Shown piece after piece: positions 15,164-23,141 of a stretch of 64,000 nt of DNA (the first letter of the stretch is position 1; the number at the start of each line of letters is the position of its first letter). The DNA is from Oscillospiraceae bacterium (GTDB lineage: Bacteria > Bacillota > Clostridia > Oscillospirales > Ruminococcaceae): NCBI GenBank assembly GCA_017512745.1, contig JAFWEV010000060.1, forward strand, positions 57,715 to 121,714, read 5' to 3'. The notes beneath the pieces were generated by a model. The model worked only from the letters and a program-made list of their open reading frames with translations. It was not told where the DNA came from and made no database searches. Both the position numbers and the translations under genes were made by a program.

Positions 15164-17461
15164 TCATTGCACCTCGATCTTCAATTGTCCCTCACCGCGC
15201 GTCACAATAAATGCCCGGCCGTGATAGGTTCGGATGGTCTTGTCGAAATAGTTTTCTTCGCTCTTCGGGTCGGCAGTGCCAAAACCCAGGATCGTGAGCC
15301 CCCCGCTCGTTTCGGCCGTAACGGTAAGTACTGCCTCCGGGTTGAGGTTACCATCTTTGTCATTTACGGAGAGTTCGATGATCCCGCCGCCAAGGTCTGT
15401 CTGTTCTATATGTACATCGTCTGATGCCGTCTTCAGCCGGTCACGTTCTGCGGGCTTTCCGCTGCGAATGTTGACCGCTGTCAGTTCACCGGGTTCATAA
15501 ACGGTATCAAACAGTGCTTTGCAGCGTACTGTCTTCTGTTTTCCGACAGAAAGTCCGTTTACAAGCAGCTCGACCTCCTCTGCGTCGGAATAGACCTCCA
15601 CCACGATAGGCTTGCCTTCATGGTCCCGGTAATTCCAGCTCCGCAGGGCGTCCGACCAGCCCCAGCGGGTGGGAGACTGTTTTTCTCCGTAGTGGGCGGG
15701 GTCCTGAACGGCAAGATACGGGTCCTTCCGGAGGCCCCATACAATCTGCCGCCAGTAGGATACCGGACGCCGGTCGCCGATCAGATCGAAATCTCCGCAG
15801 CCTGCGCTTCTCCAGGGGTAGGCGCCGTACAGATCGTACTCCAGCGCCTCGCCGTAGCGATGCTGCCCGACACCGGCCTCGCCCAGGTAGTCCCAGGCTG
15901 CCCAGCCGAAGTCCCCGATCAGCTGCGGAAGCTTCTCACAGAGCTTCCAGTTTTCATAGAGGGCGCCGGGATAACACTCTGCACCCAGCATAACGCGGTG
16001 TGGGTATTGTGCTGCATCCGCTTCGTATCGGAAAGTGGCGTAATTGTAGCCCGCCAAATCCAGATAGCTGAACGCCTCTTCCAACGGCTCACCTATCTCC
16101 CGGGATGCCATCAGCCTGGCAAGCTCTTCCGCATTCCCGTTCAGAATGGAATTTATATCCGCCCCAGCCCTCACAGCCAGCTCCGGAATGCGATCCATCA
16201 GGGAAAGCACCGGATTCACACAATTGGTGATATAGCGGGAGGGATCCATTGCGCGTATATGATCGCAGATCTGTCTGCCGTACTGTACTTCATGGGGATC
16301 GCTGACCTCGCAGATCTCGTTGCCGATAGAATAGAAGATCACCGAAGGATGATTGAAGGCCAGTTCCACCATGGCAGCGGCGTCCTCTTTCCAGTGGGAA
16401 AGGAACCAGGTGGAATAATCAAATTCCACCTTAGGCGTCGTCCAGGCGTCGCAAAGCTCCAGCATGACGAGCATCCCTAGTTCATCACATGCCTCCAGCA
16501 CTGTCCGGCTCGTGGGAAAGTGAGCGCAGCGGACAGCATTGTAACCCGCTTCCTTGAGCTTCCGGATGCGCCGGAAGGTCAAATCCCTGTGTTCCACCGC
16601 TCCGATCACACCGTGATCCTGGTGGATGCAGCCACCCCGGAGTTTGATGGGCTTGTCGTTAATGCGAAGTCCTCTCCCGGCATCCAGAGAACAGGTGCGG
16701 ACTCCGAAACGTGTGTGTTCCGTGTCCACTCCTTCCAGCTCCGTCTCGCATTCATACAGGTAAGGGTCATCTGCGCTCCAGAGCCTCGGATGCTCCAGAG
16801 TAAAACGCAGTGTCACCGTCCTGGTCTCACCCGCCGCCAGCGTTACCGGAGCGCTGATCTCCGTGCCGCTGATCCGATGGTGCAGACAAAGTGTCTGCTG
16901 CTCTGTATCCCTGTTGACCAGCGTGGTTTGGATCAACAGCGCTGCCGCTTCCTCGTCAGCTTCCGCTGTAGCGATTTTCACGCCGTTCGGCGCGATATGA
17001 ACACTTCCTGACCGAAGCAGCCACACATCCCGGTAAATACCGGTGCCCGTATACCAGCGGCTGGAAGAAACACCGTTTCGCACCAGTACTTTGACGGTAT
17101 TCTTTCCCTGTTTTAGAAAGGGCAAAATGTCGACTGCAAAAGCGGTATAACCGTTATGATGCTGCGCCGCCAGACAGCCGTTTATGTACACCGCAGCATT
17201 GTGATAGATACCCTCGAATTCCAGAAATGTCGTGCCGGATATATCTTCCAATTCGAATTCCTTGGTATAGTGAACAGTCTCTGCGGGGTAATAGCCTGTC
17301 GCATTGCCCGTTAGCGTTTCTGGATCCCGCACTTCCCCGATCATGGCATCGTGCGGCAGTGACACCGGAACCGGTTTCTGCGTATCGTTGACTGTACGCT
17401 CCAGAGCCGTCCCGCTGCCGCGGCTGAACATCCAGCCGCTGTTGAAACTCTCCCGTATCAT
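15164..17461 (-). CDS. GH2-family glycoside hydrolase (beta-galactosidase-like)
   Basis: About 765 residues. It has an N-terminal sugar-binding domain (ATGYYPAETVHYTKEF, RWYTGTGIYRDVWL), an immunoglobulin-like domain and a TIM barrel (KLRGGCIHQDHGVIG onward). SIGNEI supplies the acid/base Glu382, and MLGAECYPG the nucleophile Glu495. A C-terminal beta domain follows. GH2 includes beta-galactosidase, beta-glucuronidase, beta-mannosidase and arabinofuranosidase activities; galactose release from pectic side chains would fit, but the specificity is not determined. No signal peptide is seen. The ATG overlaps the TGA of the transporter gene (TGATG), with GAGGAAG just upstream; a start 30 bases earlier is less likely because it has no ribosome site. 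Confidence 0.9.
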   Translation of the reverse strand: MIRESFNSGWMFSRGSGTALERTVNDTQKPVPVSLPHDAMIGEVRDPETLTGNATGYYPAETVHYTKEFELEDISGTTFLEFEGIYHNAAVYINGCLAAQHHNGYTAFAVDILPFLKQGKNTVKVLVRNGVSSSRWYTGTGIYRDVWLLRSGSVHIAPNGVKIATAEADEEAAALLIQTTLVNRDTEQQTLCLHHRISGTEISAPVTLAAGETRTVTLRFTLEHPRLWSADDPYLYECETELEGVDTEHTRFGVRTCSLDAGRGLRINDKPIKLRGGCIHQDHGVIGAVEHRDLTFRRIRKLKEAGYNAVRCAHFPTSRTVLEACDELGMLVMLELCDAWTTPKVEFDYSTWFLSHWKEDAAAMVELAFNHPSVIFYSIGNEICEVSDPHEVQYGRQICDHIRAMDPSRYITNCVNPVLSLMDRIPELAVRAGADINSILNGNAEELARLMASREIGEPLEEAFSYLDLAGYNYATFRYEADAAQYPHRVMLGAECYPGALYENWKLCEKLPQLIGDFGWAAWDYLGEAGVGQHRYGEALEYDLYGAYPWRSAGCGDFDLIGDRRPVSYWRQIVWGLRKDPYLAVQDPAHYGEKQSPTRWGWSDALRSWNYRDHEGKPIVVEVYSDAEEVELLVNGLSVGKQKTVRCKALFDTVYEPGELTAVNIRSGKPAERDRLKTASDDVHIEQTDLGGGIIELSVNDKDGNLNPEAVLTVTAETSGGLTILGFGTADPKSEENYFDKTIRTYHGRAFIVTRGEGQLKIEVQ

Positions 17462-18963
17462 CAATACTTCCTCGAAAGCTGCGCTTCGCATTCTTCGCGG
17501 GTGATCTGTCCGGCGTTACACTTGGCCATAAGCTCCGCATCCTTATCTCTCAGCTTATAGAACAACAGGATCAATGTGGACAGCAGGAATCCGATGCCTG
17601 GGATCAGCGCATAAACCACCCACATGCCGTGAATGGCCTGAGGCGTCTGATATCCAGCCTGACCGACGGCCATACCCATGTCCAACAGCTGCTGATAACT
17701 CTCCGCCTGCACCTCGTGCCAGCCATAGAGTCCCATCACCAGGAGACCTAAGCTGGCGCCTACGCCGCCAACGGCTTTGTTGACAAAGGCATTCAGGGAG
17801 TAGAAGATGCCGGCGCAATCCTTTCCGGTCTTATATCGTGTGTATTCGATGGTGTCCGGTGCGATGAAGTTCATAAAGACATAGCGCAGTGAATTGGCAA
17901 GTCCCGCAATGGTGCTCAGGGTAATGAAGGCAACGATATTTTCATAACCTACCAGATACTGCAAAATGTACATTCCCCCGAAAACAAGACCCAGAAGCAC
18001 CAGGGAATTTCTACGGCCAAAGCGCTTGGCGATCTTGTCCGCCTGGGTGTTGATGATCAACCCCGGAATGAAGGCGATCAGTACCGGAATGGAAGTGATC
18101 ATTGTTCTGCCGTCAAAGAGGTAAAAGGAGATCAGAGAGCTGACAGCGGAAGATGTGGCCGTTATTCCCGCGATCAGCATGGAAACCAGGTAGACCATCA
18201 TGTACTTGTTGGTCTTCACACAGTTCCACATGTCTCGCAAGGTATAGCCTTCGTGCTGATTCTCTTCTTCAACATTCTTCAGCTCTGTGTTGTATTCCTT
18301 ACCGTTTCGCACCAGCGGGATCATAATTGCAGTGCAGATGATCATGGCGCCGATCGCAACCGATGTAAAGCTAAAGCCCGGACCGGAGACCGGATCCACC
18401 AGCAAGTTCAAAGTGACGCCGACAATAACGGCCGCCAGAACGGTAATGATCCCTTTGATCGTGATGATATGCGTGCGTTCTTCAGTATTGTCAGTTAAGG
18501 TCATCACCAGAGAATTCATGGGCACCTCATTGAGGGTGCAGGAGAAGTCATAGAACAGATAACTCACCATAAACCATACGATCTTCGCGCCGACAGGCAG
18601 CGTTGATGGCATCAGATAGAACACCACGGTGAACAGCGGGAACAGGAAGAATGTCAGCCTGAACCAGGGCAGATACTTGCCCTCACCGGTCAGCTTGCGA
18701 AAAGCTTTCCATTCGGTGATTTTAAGCTTATCGATCAGGTAGCCGAAGATCACGTCGTCCACTGCGTCAATCAGCTTGAGCACCAGCAATACGCTTGCCA
18801 ATATCGCCAGATTGACCCCGCGAAGCGCCAGGAACGCGGTCATAAAGGTCTGAAATACAGCGGTACCGAACAGTCTGCCGCTGTCTGAGAGATAGTAATT
18901 GAAACGCTCCCGGGAGCTCAGTCTCCAGTCAGGATGTTTGTTAATGCGTTCTTTTTTTGCCAT
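17461..18963 (-). CDS. GPH-family sugar:cation symporter (MFS fold)
   Basis: Predicted 500 residues with about 12 membrane segments. The N-terminal block WRLSSRERFNYYLSDSGRL and KLIDAVDDVIFGYLIDKL are typical of glycoside-pentoside-hexuronide:cation symporters such as MelB, XynB and GusB relatives. It should bring oligosaccharides or glycosides into the cell with a proton or sodium ion. It is the only transporter in the operon and so likely brings in the substrate for the cytoplasmic esterases and glycosidases. The start is set by TTAAGGAGCAGAAACG. Its stop overlaps the GH2 start, and it begins 12 bases after the first operon gene. Confidence 0.92.
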   Translation of the reverse strand: MAKKERINKHPDWRLSSRERFNYYLSDSGRLFGTAVFQTFMTAFLALRGVNLAILASVLLVLKLIDAVDDVIFGYLIDKLKITEWKAFRKLTGEGKYLPWFRLTFFLFPLFTVVFYLMPSTLPVGAKIVWFMVSYLFYDFSCTLNEVPMNSLVMTLTDNTEERTHIITIKGIITVLAAVIVGVTLNLLVDPVSGPGFSFTSVAIGAMIICTAIMIPLVRNGKEYNTELKNVEEENQHEGYTLRDMWNCVKTNKYMMVYLVSMLIAGITATSSAVSSLISFYLFDGRTMITSIPVLIAFIPGLIINTQADKIAKRFGRRNSLVLLGLVFGGMYILQYLVGYENIVAFITLSTIAGLANSLRYVFMNFIAPDTIEYTRYKTGKDCAGIFYSLNAFVNKAVGGVGASLGLLVMGLYGWHEVQAESYQQLLDMGMAVGQAGYQTPQAIHGMWVVYALIPGIGFLLSTLILLFYKLRDKDAELMAKCNAGQITREECEAQLSRKY

Positions 18964-18975
18964 CGTTTCTGCTCC

Positions 18976-19941
18976 TTAAATGTATTTTTGAATGAAGTTC
19001 ATCATGCGGTCAAAGGCTTCTTTTGCATGAGGTTCCGCCTCCATCCGATCCATGTAGCCATGAGGCAGTTTCGCTCCGGGAAAGAAAACAAGGTCATTGG
19101 GAACTCCGATCTCATCCAGCTTCTTTTTGAGTCCGCGTCCCTCCGTGATGAAATAGCCGTTCTCGTCGTTAGGTTCATTGGAGGCGTTGATCCAACTGGG
19201 GATGAAGCTGTCACGAATATAGTTTTTCGCGTTGATGATCGCCACAGCCTCCGGCGTGTTACGTTTCGCCCCTGTGGCGCAGCCCAGCATCGCGTACATG
19301 TTTTTGTCAAAGGCACTGGCATCCAGCGCAGCTTCATCGATCGCGAGCACCTTCAGGTTTTCCGGCGTTAAAACGGGTTCTACGCCCAGCAGGGTTGCAT
19401 ACTCCGGATTACAGACACATGCCGCATAGATCACTGTGATATTTGCTCCTGCGCTGCCGCCCGATAGACAGACCCTGGACATGTCCAGATGCAGTTCTTC
19501 TTCGTGAGCGATCAGATACCGCATCAGTTCATCGCACTGTCTTATCTGCACCGGAAAGCGGTACTGCGGTGCCAGAGCGTAATCCGCATTGACCAGGATA
19601 TACCCTTCCCTAACAACGGCTTCCAGTTTCCCGACTCCACCGCTGCCGGTCTGCATCGGGTCGCCCGAAGACTTGTTGCCGAAAATAAAACCGCCGCCGT
19701 GAAAGTACACTACCACCGGCCGTTTCTTCCCACTATCATCGGGATACCAGATATCCGCAAAGCTGTTGGGGTAAGTTTCCCCGTATTTCAGATCACTGTT
19801 ACATACCAGGCCGCCGGGAAGTGTTTTAACGCAGGGTTTATTCCAGGGCTCCCACTCATTGGGCTTATGACCGGTGTACATTTTCTTATACACCGCAGTT
19901 TGCAGAACTCTGCATTTCAAATCATTCTGTATTCTCCCCAT
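18976..19941 (-). CDS. Alpha/beta hydrolase (carboxylesterase), first gene of the glycan operon
   Basis: About 321 residues. It shows VYFHGGGFIFGNKSSGDP (oxyanion HGGG), the nucleophile elbow SGGSAGAN and KLPHGYMD near the C-terminus for the catalytic histidine. It is another HSL-like esterase and has no signal peptide. The ATG at 19941 is preferred because AAAGGGAA lies 8 bases upstream and the TATAAT of the promoter is at 19975-19980. An ATG at 19959 would leave a leader of only about ten bases and a poor ribosome site. As first gene it probably shares control by the divergent AraC regulator. Substrate unknown; an acetylated or otherwise esterified sugar is the likely class. Confidence 0.82.
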   Translation of the reverse strand: MGRIQNDLKCRVLQTAVYKKMYTGHKPNEWEPWNKPCVKTLPGGLVCNSDLKYGETYPNSFADIWYPDDSGKKRPVVVYFHGGGFIFGNKSSGDPMQTGSGGVGKLEAVVREGYILVNADYALAPQYRFPVQIRQCDELMRYLIAHEEELHLDMSRVCLSGGSAGANITVIYAACVCNPEYATLLGVEPVLTPENLKVLAIDEAALDASAFDKNMYAMLGCATGAKRNTPEAVAIINAKNYIRDSFIPSWINASNEPNDENGYFITEGRGLKKKLDEIGVPNDLVFFPGAKLPHGYMDRMEAEPHAKEAFDRMMNFIQKYI

Positions 19942-19974
19942 GTGTGATTCCCTTTCCATATTCTTCTGAATTGT

Positions 19975-19980
19975 ATTATA
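19975..19980 (-). promoter_or_regulatory. -10 element of the glycan operon promoter
   Basis: TATAAT on the minus strand, about 34 bases before the first operon start codon. No good -35 hexamer lies 16-18 bases upstream of it. That is what one expects of a promoter that needs an activator, and an AraC-family gene diverges from it. Confidence 0.5.
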
Positions 19981-20028
19981 TGTATTGGCAATAACAAATA
20001 AATACCGCTATTTTACTTGATTAATAGG

Positions 20029-20057
20029 TTGATTTTTACTTTTCACGAGGATATGAT
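20029..20057 (+). promoter_or_regulatory. Sigma-A promoter of the AraC regulator gene
   Basis: TTGATT (20029-20034), 17-base spacer, TATGAT (20052-20057). Transcription would start near 20064, downstream of any earlier in-frame start, which supports the TTG start at 20119. Confidence 0.5.
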
Positions 20058-20118
20058 TTGCTTGTGGCTTATCCGTTCAAGATCACAAACGAATACATAT
20101 GGAGATAGGAGGATTTTC

Positions 20119-21159
20119 TTGGCAACCTATAATAATCTGGTCCGGGAGTTATCCCGATTGGACCCATATGAAAAAGCAGGCCTGGATTCCTTCCGACGGA
20201 CAGGAGCAATGCTTCGCCATGGTCAGTATTTATACCTCGCGATGCACGGAACGGACCGCCGCACCTTAGAAGCTATCAATGATCCGTCTGCTCTTCGGGA
20301 ACAGGGGCAGATAGTAGCTTCTTTCCATGAGAGATACGGAAATACAGGCCTTACGGAAAAGGATTTCATGCCTGCTGACATGAATATTGCCGTGGAGAAA
20401 CTGCTCCGTTACATTGAAATACCCGCACATTCTCATGAATTTATCGAATGCGCTTATGTGCTTCGCGGCAGTTGTATTCATCGGGTCGGTGAAAATGAGG
20501 TAATTCAGCAGGAAGGGAGTTTTATTCTCATCCCCGTTCCCGTCAGGCATCAGCTCATCGCTGTCGGCGATTCATTATGCCTAACCATAAAAATCAGGCT
20601 CAGTCACTTCATAAAAATGACTATTCCGCATCTGCCATCCATGATCTACCCGATCAGTTTTCAGTGCGGTGAAGATCCTTCCGCCGAAAACATGCTTCTT
20701 TTCCTGTATGAACAGCAAAAGCTCGCGCTCCCCTATCGCAAAGAGCTCATGGAATGGGCTGCAAGCGGCCTCATAACGTATATTCTTCAGCGATATATTG
20801 ACACAATGCAGCCGCTTTACAGTATTGCTCTCCGGGATCAGCGCATACTAGATATGATCAACTATATGTACAATAACTATCGCACCATCACACTCCATGA
20901 TCTTGCTGCGGAATATCATTACAACGAGTCCTACCTGAGCCGTATGTTTCAGGAACAGACCGGGAGGTCTTTCTCAGAGACTGTCAAGGATTTTAAACTG
21001 CGAAAAGCCGCAGAACTTCTGAAAACAAAGCACTGGAAGCTGGATCATATCTGTGAAGAGATCGGTTATAAAGATACCCGCCAGTTTATCCGCAGCTTTA
21101 AGGAAATGTACGGGGTCACGCCGGACAGATTTCGAAAGAGTGTACAAATAGAGTCATAA
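20119..21159 (+). CDS. AraC-family transcriptional regulator of the glycan operon
   Basis: About 346 residues. The N-terminal half carries a cupin-like ligand domain (IPAHSHEFIECAYVLRGSC, then EGSFILIPVPVRHQL). The C-terminus has the two helix-turn-helix motifs of AraC proteins: ITLHDLAAEYHYNESYLSRM, FQEQTGRSF, and LDHICEEIGYKDTRQFIRSF. It likely senses a sugar released by the operon and activates it. The start is a TTG chosen because AGGAGG stands 6 bases before it; an upstream TTG at 20017 lies before the predicted transcription start. It diverges from the ten-gene operon across about 180 bases. Regulation of that operon is inferred from layout. Confidence 0.88.
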   Translation: MATYNNLVRELSRLDPYEKAGLDSFRRTGAMLRHGQYLYLAMHGTDRRTLEAINDPSALREQGQIVASFHERYGNTGLTEKDFMPADMNIAVEKLLRYIEIPAHSHEFIECAYVLRGSCIHRVGENEVIQQEGSFILIPVPVRHQLIAVGDSLCLTIKIRLSHFIKMTIPHLPSMIYPISFQCGEDPSAENMLLFLYEQQKLALPYRKELMEWAASGLITYILQRYIDTMQPLYSIALRDQRILDMINYMYNNYRTITLHDLAAEYHYNESYLSRMFQEQTGRSFSETVKDFKLRKAAELLKTKHWKLDHICEEIGYKDTRQFIRSFKEMYGVTPDRFRKSVQIES

Positions 21160-21163
21160 AGAA

Positions 21164-21196
21164 ATGGAGCAGATCACGTTTTGTGATCTGCTCCAT
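21164..21196. terminator. Shared convergent terminator
   Basis: Perfect 14-bp hairpin ATGGAGCAGATCAC/GTGATCTGCTCCAT with a 5-base loop, 4 bases after the AraC gene and between convergent genes. GTTTCACT follows on the plus strand and TTTCTTTATG on the minus strand, so it can serve both. Confidence 0.75.
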
Positions 21197-21243
21197 GTTT
21201 CACTATATTTTAGGCGCATCAACCCGTGCCATTAAGGGCATTA

Positions 21244-21801
21244 TCAGTACATTTCGACTAATACGGCTTCTTCAGGGGAAAAGTAGTCATCCGAATTGCT
21301 GCTTACTCCTGAAGCCTTATATGCCTGTTCGAACGTTATTTCCTCAATGTTGCTCAGATAGATAAATGTGGAGTCCCTGGCTGCGTTCGGCATTCTTCCC
21401 GTGATCTCAAGCCGGTACGCGTACGTGTATCCGTCGCACATCCATGTGCCGTCGTTCATCTTGGCGTACGACCGCATATTGCCTTCTATCTCCTGTTCGG
21501 GCGCCTTTTTTGTCCAGCAGGCCACATGATACACCTGCCTGCTGTCGGCATGATAATACACGCCGATGCATTTATCCCCGACAGTGTATATATCCCCGTA
21601 GAACCCGGAAAAGAAACTGTCGGGTTCGCCCCAGTGTTTTTGCACTTCCTGCTGGGTTTTGTTCAGAAGCAGTTTTGTCGCATCTTCATCCGACATCGCA
21701 GCAACCTTTTCTTTCGCAGGAAAAGTGCCGGCGCACGAAGATATGAGGATCGCCGTCAGAGATAATAACAATATTGATTTTGCAAGATGTTTTTTTCTCA
21801 T
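21244..21801 (-). CDS. Predicted lipoprotein of unknown function
   Basis: Predicted 185 residues. The N-terminus MRKKHLAKSILLLSLTAILI followed by SSC is a lipoprotein signal with the lipid-bearing Cys at about residue 23. The mature part holds DATKLLLNKTQQEVQKHWGEPDSF, which looks like the small SmpA/OmlA (BamE-like) fold found in many lipoproteins. A beta-rich part with CWTKKAPEQEIEGN and MCDGYTYAYRLEI follows. No enzyme motif was seen. It starts 38 bases after the GNAT gene on the same strand and has a weak ribosome site, so it may be the last gene of the permease-kinase group. Confidence 0.72.
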   Translation of the reverse strand: MRKKHLAKSILLLSLTAILISSCAGTFPAKEKVAAMSDEDATKLLLNKTQQEVQKHWGEPDSFFSGFYGDIYTVGDKCIGVYYHADSRQVYHVACWTKKAPEQEIEGNMRSYAKMNDGTWMCDGYTYAYRLEITGRMPNAARDSTFIYLSNIEEITFEQAYKASGVSSNSDDYFSPEEAVLVEMY

Positions 21802-21839
21802 TTTTCTCTATATGTCATCATAAAAATATAAAGCAAAAA

Positions 21840-22328
21840 TCAGTCTCTGCGAAATTCCATATAGACTGAGCTTTGTCCCTTCCCCTCGGAAATCAGGTGC
21901 TCCGGAAAATCTTTCCGAACAAAACCTAGTCTCTTATACAATGCGATCGCTTTGGTATTTTCCGGGTTTGGATCGACCCATACGGTCTCAGCTCCGTTTC
22001 GGAATGCTTCTCTTATCGCATGGGACAGTCCCGCCGCGGCAATGCCCCGTCCTCTTGCAGATCCGAACAGCTTGATGTCCAGTGCGGCGCTATGATGTTC
22101 CGCATCGATCGCATAGAAGGATTCTCCGCAATAGTTTCCGTCTTCAAATATAGAAAAATGGTTCAACCCTGGTCTGTTGGATGCGATCCACCGGAACCAG
22201 TTTTCCATTTCTTCGTCTGTATTGATCAATCCGTTCGGGAACCCGACGAATTTCATTACATCGCCGTCAGCCCAGAGGCGTTGGATATTTTTGATGTCCT
22301 CTATGGTCGTTTCTCTTATTTCGATCAA
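21840..22328 (-). CDS. GNAT-family N-acetyltransferase
   Basis: About 162 residues. The GNAT fold runs from IEIRETTIEDIKNIQRLW through the acetyl-CoA loop GSARGRGIAAAGLSHAI to NPENTKAIALYKRLGFVRK, with the conserved Asn and Tyr of motif B. Its substrate is unknown. The start is probably the TTG at 22328, which has GGAGGT 8 bases upstream and gives a protein that opens right at the domain. A GTG at 22358 overlapping the stop of the nitroreductase gene (GTGA) is the alternative, adding ten residues. It is translationally close to the nitroreductase. Confidence 0.83.
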   Translation of the reverse strand: MIEIRETTIEDIKNIQRLWADGDVMKFVGFPNGLINTDEEMENWFRWIASNRPGLNHFSIFEDGNYCGESFYAIDAEHHSAALDIKLFGSARGRGIAAAGLSHAIREAFRNGAETVWVDPNPENTKAIALYKRLGFVRKDFPEHLISEGKGQSSVYMEFRRD

Positions 22329-22354
22329 TCTTAATGACCTCCGCGCATCCCGGT

Positions 22355-23113
22355 TCACAGATCAAATGTGTACTTTGCATTCAGCACAAGTTCTCTGTCA
22401 TCACCGTCATCGGAATAAAGTGTCTTCTCAAATCCGATGCCGCTGTGCTCAAGGCAGATATCCATAAAACAAATGAATATCCCTATATCTATGCGGTTGT
22501 AAAACGGAACCATATCTGCAGGCATGATCCCTCTTTTGCCGGGCTTCCTGTACCTGTATACCAGAAGCTCACCATCGTTCCTCACAAGCCACGGCTGAGT
22601 ATTGCAGGCGCTTGGAGCAAACCTCACAATATCGCTCACGCCTAAGATCTGCTCACCTTCCCATATTTCTTCGATGCTCTTTCTTTTGCTCCTGAACATA
22701 TCCTTGCGGAACTTTGAGCCGTCGCTGATCTTCCGGACGGAGAACATAATGATGAAGTCCATTCCCTCGAAGGATTCCTCTTTTGTTTTGCCTATTCCGA
22801 ACCAGAGCGTTCCTATGTTTCGGGACACAAGGTAAAGATCGAGCTGTGCGCCGAGATAGCCGATGTTCTGCAGATATCCGTCCTTCTTTTCGCTGTAGAG
22901 CAGGATACAGTACTCTCCTCCACGTCTGCAGGTGGTCTGATCCTCCGGAATAATGCGGATAGCGGTCCTGATTCCCCGGATCAGGGGAATGAACCCGGAA
23001 TATGCATTCTGAATATCGTAAAGTTCGTCTTCACCGATCGATTCATCGCCGACATTCCTGAAGATATGGAACGACTTTCTCTTAAATATCATCTCATAAA
23101 AAAGAGTGTTCAA
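22355..23113 (-). CDS. Nitroreductase-family protein
   Basis: Predicted 252 residues. The opening YEMIFKRKSFHIFRN is the FMN-phosphate binding start of the nitroreductase fold. The protein carries LGAQLDLYLVSRNIGTLWFGIGK in the middle and RFAPSACNTQPWLVRNDGELLVYRY later, where family members contact FMN. The enzyme would reduce nitro, quinone or flavin-type substrates with NAD(P)H in the cytoplasm. The start is a TTG with the strong site GGAGGAG 6 bases upstream. It begins 28 bases after the permease-kinase gene, so it may be expressed with that sensor; a link to the sensed compound is possible but unproven. Confidence 0.8.
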   Translation of the reverse strand: MNTLFYEMIFKRKSFHIFRNVGDESIGEDELYDIQNAYSGFIPLIRGIRTAIRIIPEDQTTCRRGGEYCILLYSEKKDGYLQNIGYLGAQLDLYLVSRNIGTLWFGIGKTKEESFEGMDFIIMFSVRKISDGSKFRKDMFRSKRKSIEEIWEGEQILGVSDIVRFAPSACNTQPWLVRNDGELLVYRYRKPGKRGIMPADMVPFYNRIDIGIFICFMDICLEHSGIGFEKTLYSDDGDDRELVLNAKYTFDL

Positions 23114-23141
23114 TGAAATCTCCTCCGCAGACGGGAACCGT

